64,000 bases of DNA from Chiridota heheva (taxonomy: Eukaryota; Echinodermata; Holothuroidea; Apodida; Chiridotidae), in NCBI GenBank assembly GCA_020152595.1, contig JAIGNY010000747.1, forward strand, positions 1 to 64,000, read 5' to 3'. Position 1 is the first letter of the stretch. Each line of letters begins with the position of its first letter. The notes beneath the pieces were generated by a model, which was not told the origin of the DNA, did not search any database, and saw nothing but the letters and a program-made list of their open reading frames with translations. Made by a program: the position numbers and the translations under genes. Below, one piece after another: positions 1 to 14,308 of this stretch.

Positions 1-3000
1 TATTTTTGATCATCCCTTCAACAATTGATCCCATTTACTAGCAGCACTACATGTTCATATGCTTTTGCTATTTTTGATCATCCCTTCAACAATTGATCCC
101 ATTCACTAGCAGCACCACATGTTCACATGCTTTTGCTATTTTTGATCATCCTTCAACAATTGATCCCATTCACTAGCAGCACTACATGTTCACATGCTTT
201 TGCTATTTTTGATCATCCTTCAACAATTGATCCCATTTACCAGCAGCACTACATGTTCACATGCTTTTGCTATTTTTGATCATCCCTTCAACAATTGATC
301 CCATTCACTAGCAGCACTACATGTTCACATGCATTTGCTATTTTTGATCATCCCTTTTCTTTGCTATTTTTGATCATCCTTCAACAATTGATCCCATTTA
401 CACAGCAGCACTACATGTTCACATGCTTTTGCTATTTTTGATCATTTCAACAATTGATCATCCCTTCAACAATTGATCCCATTTACTAGCAGCACTACAT
501 GTTCACATGCTTTTGCTATTTTTGATCATCCTTCAACAATTGATCCCATTTACCAGCAGCACTACATGTTCACATGCTTTTGCTATTTTTGATCATCCCT
601 TCAACAATTGATCCCATTTACCAGCAGCACTACATGTTCACATGCTTTTGCTATTTTTGATCATCCTTCAACAATTGATCCCATTTACTAGCAGCACTAC
701 ATGTTCACATGCTTTTGCTATTTTTGATCATCCTTCAACAATTGATCCCATTTACTAGCAGCACTACATGTTCACATGCTTTTGCTATTTTTGATCATCC
801 TTCAACAATTGATCCCATTCACTAGCAGCACTACATGTTCATATGCTTTTGCTATTTTTGATCATCCTTCAACAATTGATCCCATTCACTAGCAGCACTA
901 CATGTATCTTTTGCTATGCAATTGATCCCATTTGCTATGTTCATATGCTTTTGCTTTTTGATCATCCTTCAACAATTGATCCCATTCACTAGCAGCACTA
1001 CATGTTCATGCATGCTATTTTTGCTATTTTTGATCATCCTTCAACAATTGATCCCATTTACCAGCAGCACTACATGTTCATGTTCATGCTTTTGCTATTT
1101 TTGATCATCCTTCAACAATTGATCCCATTTACTAGCAGCACTACATGTTGCTATTTTTGATCATCCCTTCAACAATTGATCCCATGCTTTTGCTATTTTT
1201 GATCATCCTTCAACAATTGATCCCATTTTACAGCTAGCACTCAACATGTTCATATGCTTTTGCTATTTTTGATCATCCTTCAACAATTGATCCCATTTAC
1301 TAGCAGCACTACATGTTCACATGCTTTTGCTATTTTTGATCATCCCTTCAACAATTGATCCCATTTACTAGCAGCACTACATGTTCATATGCTTTTGCTA
1401 TTTTTGATCATCCTTCAACAATTGATCCCATTCACTAGCAGCACTACATGTTCACATGCTTTTGCTATTTTTGATCATCCTTCAACAATTGATCCCATTT
1501 ACTAGCAGCACTACATGTTCACATGCTTTTGCTATTTTTGATTATCTCTTCAACAATTGATCCCATTTACCAGCAGCACTACATGTTCACATGCTTTTGC
1601 TATTTTTGATCATCCTTCAACAATTGATCCCATTTACTAGCAGCACTACATGTTCACATGCTTTTGCTATTTTTGATCATCCCTTCAACAATTGATCCCA
1701 TTCACTAGCAGCACTACATGTTCACATGCTTTTGCTATTTTTGATCATCCCTTCAACAATTGATCCCATTTACCAGCAGCACTACATGTTCACATGCTTT
1801 TGCTATTTTTGATCATCCTTCAACAATTGATCCCATTTACTAGCAGCACTACATGTTCATATGCTTTTGCTATTTTTGATCATCCTTCAACAATTGATCC
1901 CATTTACTAGCAGCACTACATGTTCACATGCTTTTGCTATTTTTGATCATCCCTTCAACAATTGATCCCATTCCTATTTTTGATCATCCCTTCAACATTT
2001 ACAGCAGCACTACATGTTCACATGCTTTTGCTATTTTGATCATCCTTCAACAATTGATCCCTTTTAGCAGCACTACATGTTTACATGCTTTTGCTATTTT
2101 TGATCATCCCTTCAACAATTGATCCCATTTACCAGCAGCACTACATGTTCACATGCTTTTGCTATTTTTGATCATCCCTTCAACAATTGATCCCATTTAC
2201 CAGCAGCACTACATGTTCATATGCATTTGCTAGCATCCCTCAACATGTTTACATATGCTTTTGCTTTATTTTACATGTTCACATGCTTTTGCTAGGTTTT
2301 TGATCATTCAACAATTGATCCCATTTTGCTATTTTTGATCATCCCTTCAACAATTGATCCCATTCTTCATTTTTGTTCCCAATGCTTTTGCTATTTTTGA
2401 TCATCCTTCAACAATTGATCCCATTTACTAGCAGCACTACATGTTTCATGCTTTTGCTATTTTTGATCATCCCTTCAACAATTGATCCCATTTACTAGCA
2501 GCACTACATGTTCACATGCTTTTGCTATTTTTGATCATCCCTTCAACAAATTGAGCACTACATGTTCCCATTCATCCCTTCAACAATTGATCCCATTTAC
2601 CAGCAGCACTACATGTTCACATGCTTTTGCTATTTTTGATCATCCTTCAACAATTGATCCCATTTTCTAGCAGCACTACATGTTCATATGCTTTTGCTAT
2701 TTTTGATCATCCTTCAACAATTGATCCCATTTACTAGCAGCACTACATGTTCACATGCTACATGTTCACATGCTTTTGCTATTTTTGATCATCCCTTCAA
2801 CAATTGATCCCATTTACTAGCAGCACTACATGTTCACATGCTTTTGCTATTTTTGATCATCCCTTCAACAATTGATCCCATTCACTAGCAGCACTACATG
2901 TTCACACATGTTACATGTTCATGCTTTTGCTATTTTTGATCATCCTTCAACAATTGATCCCATTTACTAGCAGCACTACATGTTCACATGCTTTTGCTAT

Positions 3001-6000
3001 TTTTGATCATCCTTCAACAATTGATCCCATTTACTAGCAGCACTACATGTTCACATGCTTTTGCTATTTTTGATCATCCCTTCAACAATTGATCCCATTT
3101 ACTAGCAGCACTACATGTTCATATGCATTTGCTATTTTTGATCATCCCTTCAACAATTGATCCCATTTACCAGCAGCACTACATGTTCACATGCTTTTGC
3201 TATTTTTGATCATCCTTCAACAATTGATCCCATTTACTAGCAGCACTACATGTTCATATGCTTTTGCTATTTTTGATCATCCTTCAACAATTGATCCCAT
3301 TTACCAGCAGCACTACATGTTCATATGCTTTTGCTATTTTGATTTTCATCCCTTCAACAATTGATCCCATTCACTAGCAGCACTACATGTTTATATGCTT
3401 TTGCTATTTTTGATCATCCTTCAACAATTGATCCCATTTACTAGCAGCACTACATGTTTATATGCTTTTGCTATTTTAATCATCCCTTCAACAATTGATC
3501 CCATTTACTAGCAGCACTACATGTTCATATGCTTTTGCTATTTTTGATCATCCTTCAACAATTGATCCCATTCACTAGCAGCACTACATGTTCATATGCT
3601 TTTGCTATTTTTGATCATCCCTTCAACAATTGATCCCATTTACCAGCAGCACTACATGTTCACATGCTTTTGCTATTTTAATCATCCCTTCAACAATTGA
3701 TCCCATTTACTAGCAGCACTACATGTTCACATGCTTTTGCTATTTTGATCATCCCTTCAACAATTGATCCCATTTACTAGCAGCACTACATGTTCATATG
3801 CTTTTGCTATTTTTGATCATCCTTCAACAATTGATCCCATTTACCAGCAGCACTACATGTTCATATGCTTTTGCTATTTTTGATCATCCCTTCAACAATT
3901 GATCCCATTTACCAGCAGCACTACATGTTCACATGCTTTTGCTATTTTTGATCATCCCTTCAACAATTGATCCCATTTACTAGCAGCACTACATGTTCAC
4001 ATGCTTTTGCTATTTTGATCATCCCTTCAACAATTGATCCCATTTACTAGCAGCACTACATGTTCACATGCTTTTGCTATTTTTGATCATCCTTCAACAA
4101 TTGATCCCATTCACCAGCTATTTTTGATCACTACATGTTCACATGCTTTTGCTGCTATTTTTGATCATTTTCATCATGATCCCATTTACAGCAGCACTAC
4201 ATGTTCACATGCTTTTGCAGATCATCCTTCAACAATTGATCCCATTCACCAGCAGCACTACATGTTCATATGCTTTTGCTATTTTTGATCATCCTTCAAC
4301 AATTGATCCCATTTACTAGCAGCACTACATGTTCATATGCTTTTGCTATTTTTGATCATCCTTCAACAATTGATCCCATTTACTAGCAGCACTACATGTT
4401 CACATGCTTTTGCTATTTTTGATCATCCTTCAACAATTGATCCCATTTACTAGCAGCACTACATGTTCACATGCTTTTGCTATTTTTGATCATCCCTTCA
4501 ACAATTGATCCCATTTACCAGCAGCACTACATGTTCACATGCTTTTGCTATTTTTGATCATCCCTTCAACAATTGATCCCATTTACTAGCAGCACTACAT
4601 GTTCATATGCTTTTGCTATTTTTGATCATCCCTTCAACAATTGATCCCATTTACTAGCAGCACTACATGTTCACATGCTTTTGCTATTTTTGATCATCCT
4701 TCAACAATTGATCCCATTCACTAGCAGCACTACATGTTCACATGCTTTTGCTATTTTTGATCATCCTTCAACAATTGATCCCATTCACTAGCAGCACTAC
4801 ATGTTCACATGCTTTTGCTATTTTTGATCATCCTTCAACAATTGATCCCATTCACTAGCAGCACTACATGTTCATATGCTTTTGCTATTTTTGATCATCC
4901 TTCAACAATTGATCCCATTCACTAGCAGCACTACATGTTCACATGCTTTTGCTATTTTTGATCATCCTTCAACAATTGATCCCATTTACTAGCAGCACTA
5001 CATGTTCACATGCTTTTGCTATTTTTGATCATCCCTTCAACAATTGATCCCATTCACTAGCAGCACTACATGTTCACATGCTTTTGCTATTTTTGATCAT
5101 CATCCCTTCAACAATTGATCCCATCATCCCTTCAACAATTGCAGCAGCACTACATGTTCACATGCTTTTGCTATTTTGATCATCCCTTCAACAATTGATC
5201 CCATTTACTAGCAGCACTACATGTTCACTTTGATCATCCCTTCAACAATTGATTGCATGTTCACATTTTGCTATTTTTGATCATCCCTTCAACAATTGAT
5301 CCCATTTACTAGCAGCACTACATGTTCACATGCTTTTGCTATTTTTGATCATCCCTTCAACAATTGATCCCATTTACCAGCAGCACTACATGTTCACATG
5401 CTTTTGCTATTTTTGATCATCCTTCAACAATTGATCCCATTCACTAGCAGCACTACATGTTCACATGCTATTTTTGCTATTTTTGATCATCCCTTCAACA
5501 ATTGATCCCATTTACTAGCAGCATGTTTTGCTTTTGCTATTTTTGATCATCCTTCAACAATTGATCCCATTACTAGCAGCACATGTTCATATGCTTTTGC
5601 TATTTTTGATCATCCTTCAACAATTGATCCCATTTACTAGCAGCACTCAACATGTTCATATGCATGTTTGCATTTTTGATCATCCTTCAACAATTGATCC
5701 CATAGCAGCACTACATGTTCATATGCATTTGCTATTTTTGATCATCCTTCAACAATTGATCCCATTTTGCTCACATGCTTTTGCTTTTGATCATCCTTCA
5801 ACAATTGATCCCATTTACCAGCAGCACCACATGTTCACATGCTTTTGCTATTTTTGATCATCCCTTCAACAATTGATCCCATTTACTAGCAGCACTACAT
5901 GTTCATATGCTTTTGCTATTTTTGATCATCCTTCAACAATTGATCACATTTTCTAGCAGCACCACATGTTCACATGCTTTTGCTATTTTTGATCATCCCT

Positions 6001-7503
6001 TCAACAATTGATCCCATTTTCTAGCAGCACCCTTCAACATGTTCATATGCATGCTTTTGCTATTTTTGATCATCCTTCAACAATTGATCCCATTTACTAG
6101 CAGCACTACATGTTCACATGCTTTTGCTATTTTTGATCATCCTTCAACAATTGATCCCATTCACTAGCAGCACTACATGTTCATATGCTTTTGCTATTTT
6201 TGATCATCCCTTCAACAATTGATCCCATTTACTAGCAGCACTACATGTTCATATGCTTTTGCTATTTTTGATCATCCTTCAACAATTGATCCCATTTACT
6301 AGCAGCACTACATGTTCACATGCTTTTGCTATTTTTGATCATCCTTCAACAATTGATCCCATTTACCAGCAGCACTACATGTTCATATGCTTTTGCTATT
6401 TTTGATCATCCTTCAACAATTGATCCCATTTACTAGCAGCACTACATGTTCATATGCTTTTGCTATTTTTGATCATCCTTCAACAATTGATCCCATTCAC
6501 TAGCAGCACCACATGTTCATATGCTTTTGCTATTTTTGATCATCCTTCAACAATTGATCCCATTTACTAGCAGCACTACATGTTCATATGCTTTTGCTAT
6601 TTTTGATCATCCTTCAACAATTGATCCCATTTACTAGCAGCACTACATGTTCATATGCTTTTGCTATTTTTGATCATCCCTTCAACAATTGATCCCATTC
6701 ACTAGCAGCACTACATGTTCATATGCTTTTGCTATTTTTGATCATCCTTCAACAATTGATCCCATTCACTAGCAGCACTACATGTTCATGCTTTTTGCTA
6801 TTTTAGCACTACATGTTCATATGCTTTTGCTATTTTTGATCATCCTTCAACAATTGATCCCATTCACTAGCAGCACTACATGTTCATATGCATTTGCTAT
6901 TTTTGATCATCCTTCAACAATTGATCCCATTTACTAGCAGCACTACATGTTCATATGCTTTTGCTATTTTTGATCATCCCTTCAACAATTGATCCCATTT
7001 ACTAGCAGCACTACATGTTCATATGCTTTTGCTATTTTTGATCATCCTTCAACAATTGATCCCATTCACTAGCAGCACTACATGTTCACATGCTTTTGCT
7101 ATTTTTGATCATCCTTCAACAATTGATCCCATTCACTAGCAGCACTACATGTTCACATGCTTTTGCTATTTTTGATCATCCCTTCAACAATTGATCCCAA
7201 TTACCAGCAGCACTACATGTTCACATGCTTTTGCTATTTTTGATCATCCCTTCAACAATTGATCCCATTCACTAGCAGCACTACATGTTCACATGCTTTT
7301 GCTATTTTTGATCATCCTTCAACAATTGATCCCATTCACTAGCAGCACTACATGTTCATATGCTTTTGCTGTTTTGATCATCTCTTCAACAATTGATCCT
7401 ATTTACTAGCAGCACCACATGTTCACATGCTTTTGCTATTTTTGATCATCCTTCAACAATTGATCCCATTTACTAGCAGCACTACATGTTCACATGCTTT
7501 TCA
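1..7503. repeat. Satellite A, ~67 bp tandem unit, about 110 copies
   Basis: The unit reads roughly TTCAACAATTGATCCCATTT, then a TAGCAGCACTACATGTTCAC segment, then TTTTGCTATTTTTGATCATC. The repeat of GATCATC at 144 and 211 gives the 67 bp period; 68 bp units have one extra C (CATCCCTTC). Truncated and rearranged units occur around 900-1200, 1970-2350, 2540-2580, 4110-4220, 5100-5270 and 5520-5800. The array runs off the left edge. Its right edge is only about 14 nt from the 5' splice site of the dynein exon ending at 7518, so it fills the start of that intron. Short ORFs in it are by-products of the repeat. Confidence 0.97.
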
Positions 7504-7517
7504 TGTAACCCTCATAC

Positions 7518-7731
7518 CTGTGTATTCCACCTCTCATACTCCCCATCCAGCTTCGCAATCAGGTTTTCAGCGTTTGTGATGGTCTCTTGCTCTTTTTCAA
7601 GCTCCATTTTCAGTTTTGCTGCTTCCTCGTTGAGTTTCTGGAATCTTTTCTTGTATTCAGCAACTCTGTGATCAACCTCCTCCAATCCTTTCTGCAATTT
7701 TACAATCTTATTTGTGGACTTCTCAAGGTTC
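7518..7731 (-). CDS. DYNC2H1: Dynein-2 heavy chain exon 26 (stalk CC2)
   Basis: Last exon in the window, 214 bp. Acceptor ...TGCCTCAG precedes GAACCTTGAG and donor CAG|GTATGAG follows. The first base completes a codon from the previous exon; the remaining 71 codons are open and end in phase 0. It encodes a lysine- and glutamate-rich coiled coil ending NAENLIAKLDGEYERWNTQ, which matches the end of the second stalk helix just before AAA5. The next exon is not in the window: upstream coordinates are all satellite A. Confidence 0.95.
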
Positions 7732-8288
7732 CTGAGGCAATTGACAAGATATTATCATTGCAAAAATGACACCAAAAAATCAGTGATGAGAAAATCAATC
7801 AAATGGATTAAATACAAAATATTTTAACTCTCTTCAAATCTTACATGGAATATATGGTATTAAGGGAACTGGAAATCATCAGTAATCTAATCAATGCAGA
7901 CAAACAAAATCTGTTTTCTTTCCACATTATATTTTTTTTTTACTTGCACTATTGGTTTTAGTTTACCAGTTTTTATAACGTCCCAACAGACCTCCATTGG
8001 AGTATTTACGTCAAGACACCCACAACCGTTTTATGAAGTAGTCATGGAGCACTGGTTGCAATTGAACCCAAGACACTAGAATGGAAAGTCGAAGTTTGAC
8101 CACACTGCCACTGGTAAAAAAGGTGCACTAGTACAACTTGCCATTACGAATCCACGTAGCTGTGTGCATAATGATAGAAAGAGCATAGAAGACAATTGAC
8201 CTAAAATAGAATAAACAAATCAAGAAAAACGTTGATATGATAAAAAGATCATATTTTTCACGAACTTTTATCCTGGATTCATACTTAC
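7732..8288. other. Intron 25-26, no feature seen
   Basis: AT-rich intron sequence of 557 bp. I see no repeat array, RNA gene or coding stretch in it. Confidence 0.7.
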
Positions 8289-8409
8289 TTCTTCAGTTGA
8301 TTTTGCTCGGTTTCAAGAGGCTCGATTTTCTCAATGATGTATGAAAACTTTACATTTGCCTTCACCCATGCAGCAAGAGGAGCAGCCACAACACTAGCCC
8401 TTTTGCATT
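8289..8409 (-). CDS. DYNC2H1: Dynein-2 heavy chain exon 25 (CC2), one-base deletion
   Basis: 121 bp between acceptor TTCCAG and donor AA|GTAAGT. It encodes the family stretch around [20 protein letters not shown], at the base of the second stalk helix. The family frame starts at the acceptor but is lost a few codons later: a run of A at 8401-8404 is one base short of what the frame needs. With that base the exon is 122 bp and joins its neighbours in phase. This fits a homopolymer sequencing error, though a real mutation is possible. Confidence 0.9.
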
Positions 8410-8746
8410 CTGGAATGAAATTGAGAGAAACATGGTTCAGTTGCAGAAAACACATGACAGTTTGCTATACAATATATGATACACTCATAGCCATAGCGTT
8501 GCTTGAAGTAATCTTTTGAGGTCAACATTTTAGAATTTTGAATGGTTTCGATACAAATTTGATCAAAATAAAAAGTGAAATGGTTGACAAGCAAAAGCCA
8601 ACATAGTTTTATTATTATTATTCTTGTTTTAAGTTTATTCAGCAACCAACTAAAATATTTGAAGTCCCTCAACTTTGGCTTAGCTACTGCTTGGTTTCAT
8701 CAAATTTACAATAAAATTACAAGATGATTAATATGCAATTACTTAC

Positions 8747-8870
8747 TGCAGGATCAAATGAAGCGCTGTGTGAATTCAACAATTCCTCCACCATTTCTCG
8801 ATTGTGTGGATTGATGCGACGAGCGTCAAAGCCAGCTATGTCTTCTTTGATACTCCTTTTGGCCAGAAAG
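8747..8870 (-). CDS. DYNC2H1: Dynein-2 heavy chain exon 24 (microtubule-binding tip)
   Basis: 124 bp, acceptor CTCTTAG, donor GCA|GTAAGT. One base completes a serine codon, then 41 codons are open. The product begins SFLAKRSIKEDIAGFDARRI and ends SASFDPA, matching the distal part of the microtubule-binding domain and the start of CC2 in dynein-2. No indels seen. Confidence 0.94.
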
Positions 8871-9171
8871 CTAAGAGCACATGAAAGAACATACTGATGA
8901 AATTATACCGTATGAAAAAGGCTTGTTATCACATAAGCATGTCACAAAACTGAGATCAAATCCACACTAACTTTGTCAATTTTTTGATTTAGAAACTGAT
9001 TAAATATTTGTGAGTTGATTTGTAATTCTCCTTTCTCTACACTCCTGGCAGCCTCCAGCTTGACTGTGTGTTAATGATGCTGCTATCAGTAAAAATCATT
9101 TAATCAATTAGTCCTGATTGGGTGTAGTAAAAATGCAGCAGGAATGAAATCGCAACGGCTCAATTCTTTAC

Positions 9172-9446
9172 CTTTTCATGCTAACCCAGGAGGTGTCATG
9201 GATGCCCATTAACTTGAGTACACCTTCGAGAATGTCCCTGATGATGTCTGGGGGAGCTCTCAGTGATCGTATCTCACTGATACTCTTGGGCTTGATGCTC
9301 CCCACGGCGCTCTTGGCTTCTTGCACCAACGGTTCGATATTTGCCAGCTCAGCATCTATCACTACTTTGCGTTTTTCAAGTTTTACACTTTCTTCGTCAG
9401 CTTGCTGCTTCAAAATTTCAATCTCTCGTCTCTGCTCACCAGTTTT
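9172..9446 (-). CDS. DYNC2H1: Dynein-2 heavy chain exon 23 (stalk CC1 and tip)
   Basis: 275 bp, acceptor CAATGTAG, donor AAAAG|GTAAAG, 91 codons plus two bases, fully open. The first half is a charged coiled coil (first stalk helix). The second half holds [20 protein letters not shown] and [20 protein letters not shown], the most conserved part of the dynein microtubule-binding domain. This exon is the best single piece of evidence that the gene is of the DYNC2H1 type. Confidence 0.97.
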
Positions 9447-9784
9447 CTACATTGGATAAAAAATGGTGAAAAGTAGGTTTGGAGAAGAAGAGTCTGCAAA
9501 AAAGCTGTTTAAATTTAGTCAGTTGATTCCACAGCATACTTGTCTTACAGAGAGTGAAAAGAATAGTGTCTTTTAATTCACATAGAAAGCTTTTTGGAAT
9601 GTCAGAAGGTGATATACATTTGACTTCATTACATATTACCTGACTCTATGAACTTACAACAACATGTCTTAGTAAAATAACATGTTTGAATTACAGAAAT
9701 GAAAACAATCTTAACTTTTGATATCCTCTGACAGATATGAAGAAGAAGAATTACAAAAAAGAATACATGAAATGAAAGCTTTCA
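9447..9784. other. Intron 22-23, non-satellite end
   Basis: About 340 bp of AT-rich intron between the exon 23 acceptor and the satellite. I see nothing else in it. Confidence 0.6.
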
Positions 9785-12700
9785 GTGCTGTACATTGCTA
9801 GTTGTAACTAGTCAAGTTAAGTGTAACTAGTTGTTGCTAGATGTGACTAGTCATTGCTAGGTGTGACTCATTATTGCTGGGTGTGACTAGTCATTGCAGG
9901 GTGTGACTAGTCATTGCTAGGTGTGACTAGTCATTCTTAGGTGTGACTAGTCGTTGCTAGGTGTGACTAGTCGTTGCTAGGTGTGATTAGTCATTGCTTG
10001 TGTGACTAGTCATTGCTAGGTGTGATAAGTCGTTGCTTGGTGTGACTAGTCGTTGCTAGGTGTGACTAGTCGCTGCTAGGTGTGACTAGTCGTTGCTAGG
10101 TGTCACTAGTCATTGCTAGGTGTGACTAGTCGTTTCTAGGTGTCACTAGTCATTGCTAGGTGTTACTAGTCATTGCTAGGTGTCACTAGTCATTGCTAGT
10201 TGTGACTATAATCATTGCTATGTATCACTAGACATTGCTAGTTGGGACTATAATCATTGCGAGGTGTCACTGATCGTTGGTAATTGTGACTATAATCATT
10301 GCTATGCATCACTAGTCATTGCTAGGTGTCATTAGTCGTTGCTAGATGTCACTAGTCATTGCTAGGTGTCACTAGCTGCTAGTTGTGACTATAATCATTG
10401 CTATGTATAACTAGTCATTGCTTGCTAGGTGTCACTAGTCATTGCTAGTTGGGACTATATTCATTGCTATGTATCACTAGTCATTGCTAGGTATCACTAG
10501 TCATTGCTAGGTGTGACTAGTCATTGCTAGGTATCACTTATCACTAGTCATTGCTAGGTATCACTTATCACTAGTCATTGCTAGGTATCACTAGTCATTG
10601 CTAGGTATAACTAGTCATTGCTAGGTATCACTAGTCATTGCTACGTATCACTAATCATTGCTAAGTCTCTAGTCATTGATAGGTATCACTAGTCATTGCT
10701 AAGTCTACAGTCATTGCAATGTATCACTAGTCATTGCTAGATGTGACTAATCATTGCTAGTTATAACTAATCATTGCCAAGTCTCTAGTCATTCCAAAGT
10801 CTCTAGTCATTGCTAAGTCTTTAGTCATTGCTAGGTATCACTAGTCATTGCTAGGTTTGTTTGTTTGATGAGGGCTTTATAGCACCAAAACAACGAGGGT
10901 CAAATTCACTAGTCATTGCTAGGTATAGTCATCGCTAGGTGTGACTAATCATTGCTAAGTATCACTAGTCATTGCTAAGTCTCAAGTCATTGCGAAGTCT
11001 CTAGTTATTGCTAGGTATCACTAGTCATTGCTAGGTTTGTTTGTTTGTTTGATGAGGGCTTAACGACAACACAACAACGAGGATCAAATTCACTAGTCAT
11101 TGCTAGGTATCACTAGTCATTGCTAGGTATCACTAGTCATTACTAGGTATAACTAGTCATTGCTAGGTATCACTAGTCATTGCTAGGTATCACTAATCAT
11201 TGCTTAGTCTCTAGTCATTGATAGGTATCACTAGTCATTGCTAAGTCTACAGTCATTGCAATGTATCACTAGTCATTGCTTGATATGACTAATCATTGCT
11301 AGTTATCACTAATCATTGCTCAGTCTGTAGTCATTCCAAAGTCTCTAGTCATTGCTAGGTATCACTAGTCATTGCTATGTATCACTAGTCATTGCTATGT
11401 ATCACTAGTCATTGTTATGTATCACTAGTCATTGCTAGGTTTGTTTGTTTGTTTGATGAAGGCTTAACGGCACCACAACAACAAGGATCAAATTCACTAG
11501 TCATTGCTAGGTATCACTAGTCATTGCTAGGTATCACTAGTCATTACTAGGTATAACTAGTCATTGCTAGGTATCACTAGTTATTGCTAGGTATCACTAG
11601 TCATTGCTTAGTCTCTAGTCATTGATAGGTATCACTAGTCATTGCTAAGTCTACAGTCATTGCAATGTATCACTAGTCACATTGCTTGATATGACTAATC
11701 ATTGCTAGTTATCACTAATCATTGCTCAGTCTCTAGTCATTCCAAAGTCTCTAGTCATTGCTAGGTATCACTAGTCATTGCTATGTATCACTAGTCATTG
11801 CTAGGTTTGTTTGTTTGTCTGTTTGATGAGGGCTTAACGGCACCACAACAACGAGGGTCAAATTCACTAGTCATTGCTAGGTATAGTCATTGCTAGGTGT
11901 GACTAATAATTGCTAGGTATCAGTAGTCATTGCTAAGTTTCTAGTCATTGCTAAGTCTCTAGTCATTGCTAGGTATCACTAGTCATTGCTAGGTTTGTTT
12001 GTTTGTTTGATGAGGGCTTCATGGACACCACAACAACGAGGGTCAAATTCACAAGTCATTGCTAGGTATAATCATCGCTAGGTGTGACTAATCATTGCTA
12101 AGTATCACTAGTCATTGCTAGGTATAGTCATCGCTAGGTGTGACTAATCATTGCTAAGTATCACTAGTCAATGCTAAGTCTCTAGTCATTGCTAAGTCTC
12201 TCGTCATTGTTAGGTATCACTAGTCATTGCTAGATTTGTTTGTTTGTTTGATGAGGGCTTAACGGCACCACAACGAGGGTCAAATTCACTAGTCATTGCT
12301 AGGTATCACTAGTCATTGCTAGGTATCACTAGTCATTACTAGGTATAACTAGTCATTGCTAGGTATCACTAGTTATTGCTAGGTATTACTAATCATTGCT
12401 TAGTCTCTAGTCATTGATAGGTATCACTAGTCATTGCTAAGTCTACAGTCATTGCAATGTATCACTAGTCACATTGCTTGATATGACTAATCATTGCTAG
12501 TTATCACTAATCATTGCTCAGTCTCTAGTCATTCCAAAGTCTCTAGTCATTGCTAGGTATCACTAGTCATTGCTATGTATCACTAGTCATTGCTAGGTTT
12601 GTTTGTTTGTCTGTTTGATGAGGGCTTAACGGCACCACAACAACGAGGGTCAAATTAACTAGTCATTGCTAGGTATAGTCATTGCTAGGTGTGACTAATA

Positions 12701-14298
12701 ATTGCTAGGTATCAGTAGTCATTGCTAAGTTTCTAGTCATTGCTAAGTCTCTAGTCATTGCTAGGTATCACTAGTCATTGCTAGGTTTGTTTGTTTGTTT
12801 GATGAGGGCTTCATGGCACCACAACAACGAGGGTCAAATTCACAAGTCATTGCTTGGTATAATCATCGCTAGGTGTGACTAATCATTGCTAAGTATCACT
12901 AGTCATTGCTAGGTATAGTCATCGCTAGGTGTGACTAATCATTGCTAAGTATCACTAGTCAATGCTAAGTCTCTAGTCATTGCTAAGTCTCTCGTCATTG
13001 TTAGGTATCACTAGTCATTGCTAGATTTGTTTGTTTGTTTGATGAGGGCTTAACGGCACCACAACGAGGGTCAAATTCACTAGTCATTGCTAGGTATCAC
13101 TAGTCATTGCTAGGTATCACTAGTCATTACTAGGTATAACTAGTCATTGCTAGGTATCACTAGTTATTGCTAGGTATCACTAGTCATTGCTTAGTCTCTA
13201 GTCATTGATAGGTATCACTAGTCATTGCTAAGTCTACAGTCATTGCAATGTATCACTAGTCACATTGCTTGATATGACTAATCATTGCTAGTTATCACTA
13301 ATCATTGCTCAGTCTCTAGTCATTCCAAAGTCTCTAGTCATTGCTAGGTATCACTAGTCATTGCTATGTATCACTAGTCATTGCTAGGTTTGTTTGATTG
13401 TCTGTTTGATGAGGGCTTAACGGCACCACAACAACGAGGGTCAAATTCACTAGTCATTGCTAGGTGTGACTAATAATTGCTAGGTATCAGTAGTCATTGC
13501 TAAGTTTCTAGTCATTGCTAAGTCTCTAGTGATTGCTAGGTATCACTAGTCATTGCTAGGTTTGTTTGTTTGTTTGATGAGGGCTTCATGGCACCACAAC
13601 AACGAGGGTCAAATTCACAAGTCATTGCTAGGTATAATCATCGCTAGGTGTGACTAATCATTGCTAAGTATCACTAGTCATTGCTAGGTATAGTCATCGC
13701 TAGGTGTGACTAATCATTGCTAAGTATCACTAGTCAATGCTAAGTCTCTAGTCATTGCTAAGTCTCTCGTCATTGTTAGGTATCACTAGTCATTGCTAGA
13801 TTTGTTTGTTTGTTTGATGAGGGCTTAACGGCACCACAACGAGGGTCAAATTCACTAGTCATTGTTAGGTATAGTTATTGCTAGGTGTGACTAATCATTG
13901 CTAGGTATCACTAGTCATTGCTAAGTCTCTAGCCATTGCTAAGTCTCTAGTCATCGCTACGTATCACGAGTCATTGATAAGTCTCTAGTCATTGCTAGGT
14001 GTTTTTAGTCATTGCTAGATGTCTGTAGTCATTGCTAGGTGTCTCTAGTCATTGATAGGTGTTTCTAGTAATTGCTAGATGGCTCTAGTCATTGCTAGGT
14101 GTCTCTAGTCATGGCTAAATCTCTAGTCATTGCTAGGTGTCTCTAGTCATTGCTAAGTTTCTAGTCATTGCTAGGTGTCTTTAGTCATGGCTAAATCTCT
14201 AGTCATTGCTAAGTGTCTTTAGTCTTTGCTAAGTTTCTAGTCATTGCTAGGTGTCTCTAGTCATTGCCAAGTCTCTAGAAATTGCTAGGTGTCACTGG
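9785..14298. repeat. Satellite B, 20 bp unit, with ~790 bp higher-order repeats
   Basis: The unit is roughly AGTCATTGCTAGGTATCACT. The left part (to about 10200) is simple GTGTGACT-type units; the right part (about 13940-14298) drifts to GTCTCTAGTCATTG types. Between 10855 and 13850 the array is interrupted by 12 copies of a ~50 bp block, TTTGTTTGTTTGATGAGGGC onward, identical in kind to the 3' end of the LINE at 18500. Three block variants recur in order with a spacing of about 776-792 bp (for example 11808, 12597, 13387), which defines a higher-order repeat. The array ends about 10 nt from the 5' splice site of the exon ending at 14309. Confidence 0.96.
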
Positions 14299-14308
14299 AT
14301 GAGTATAC

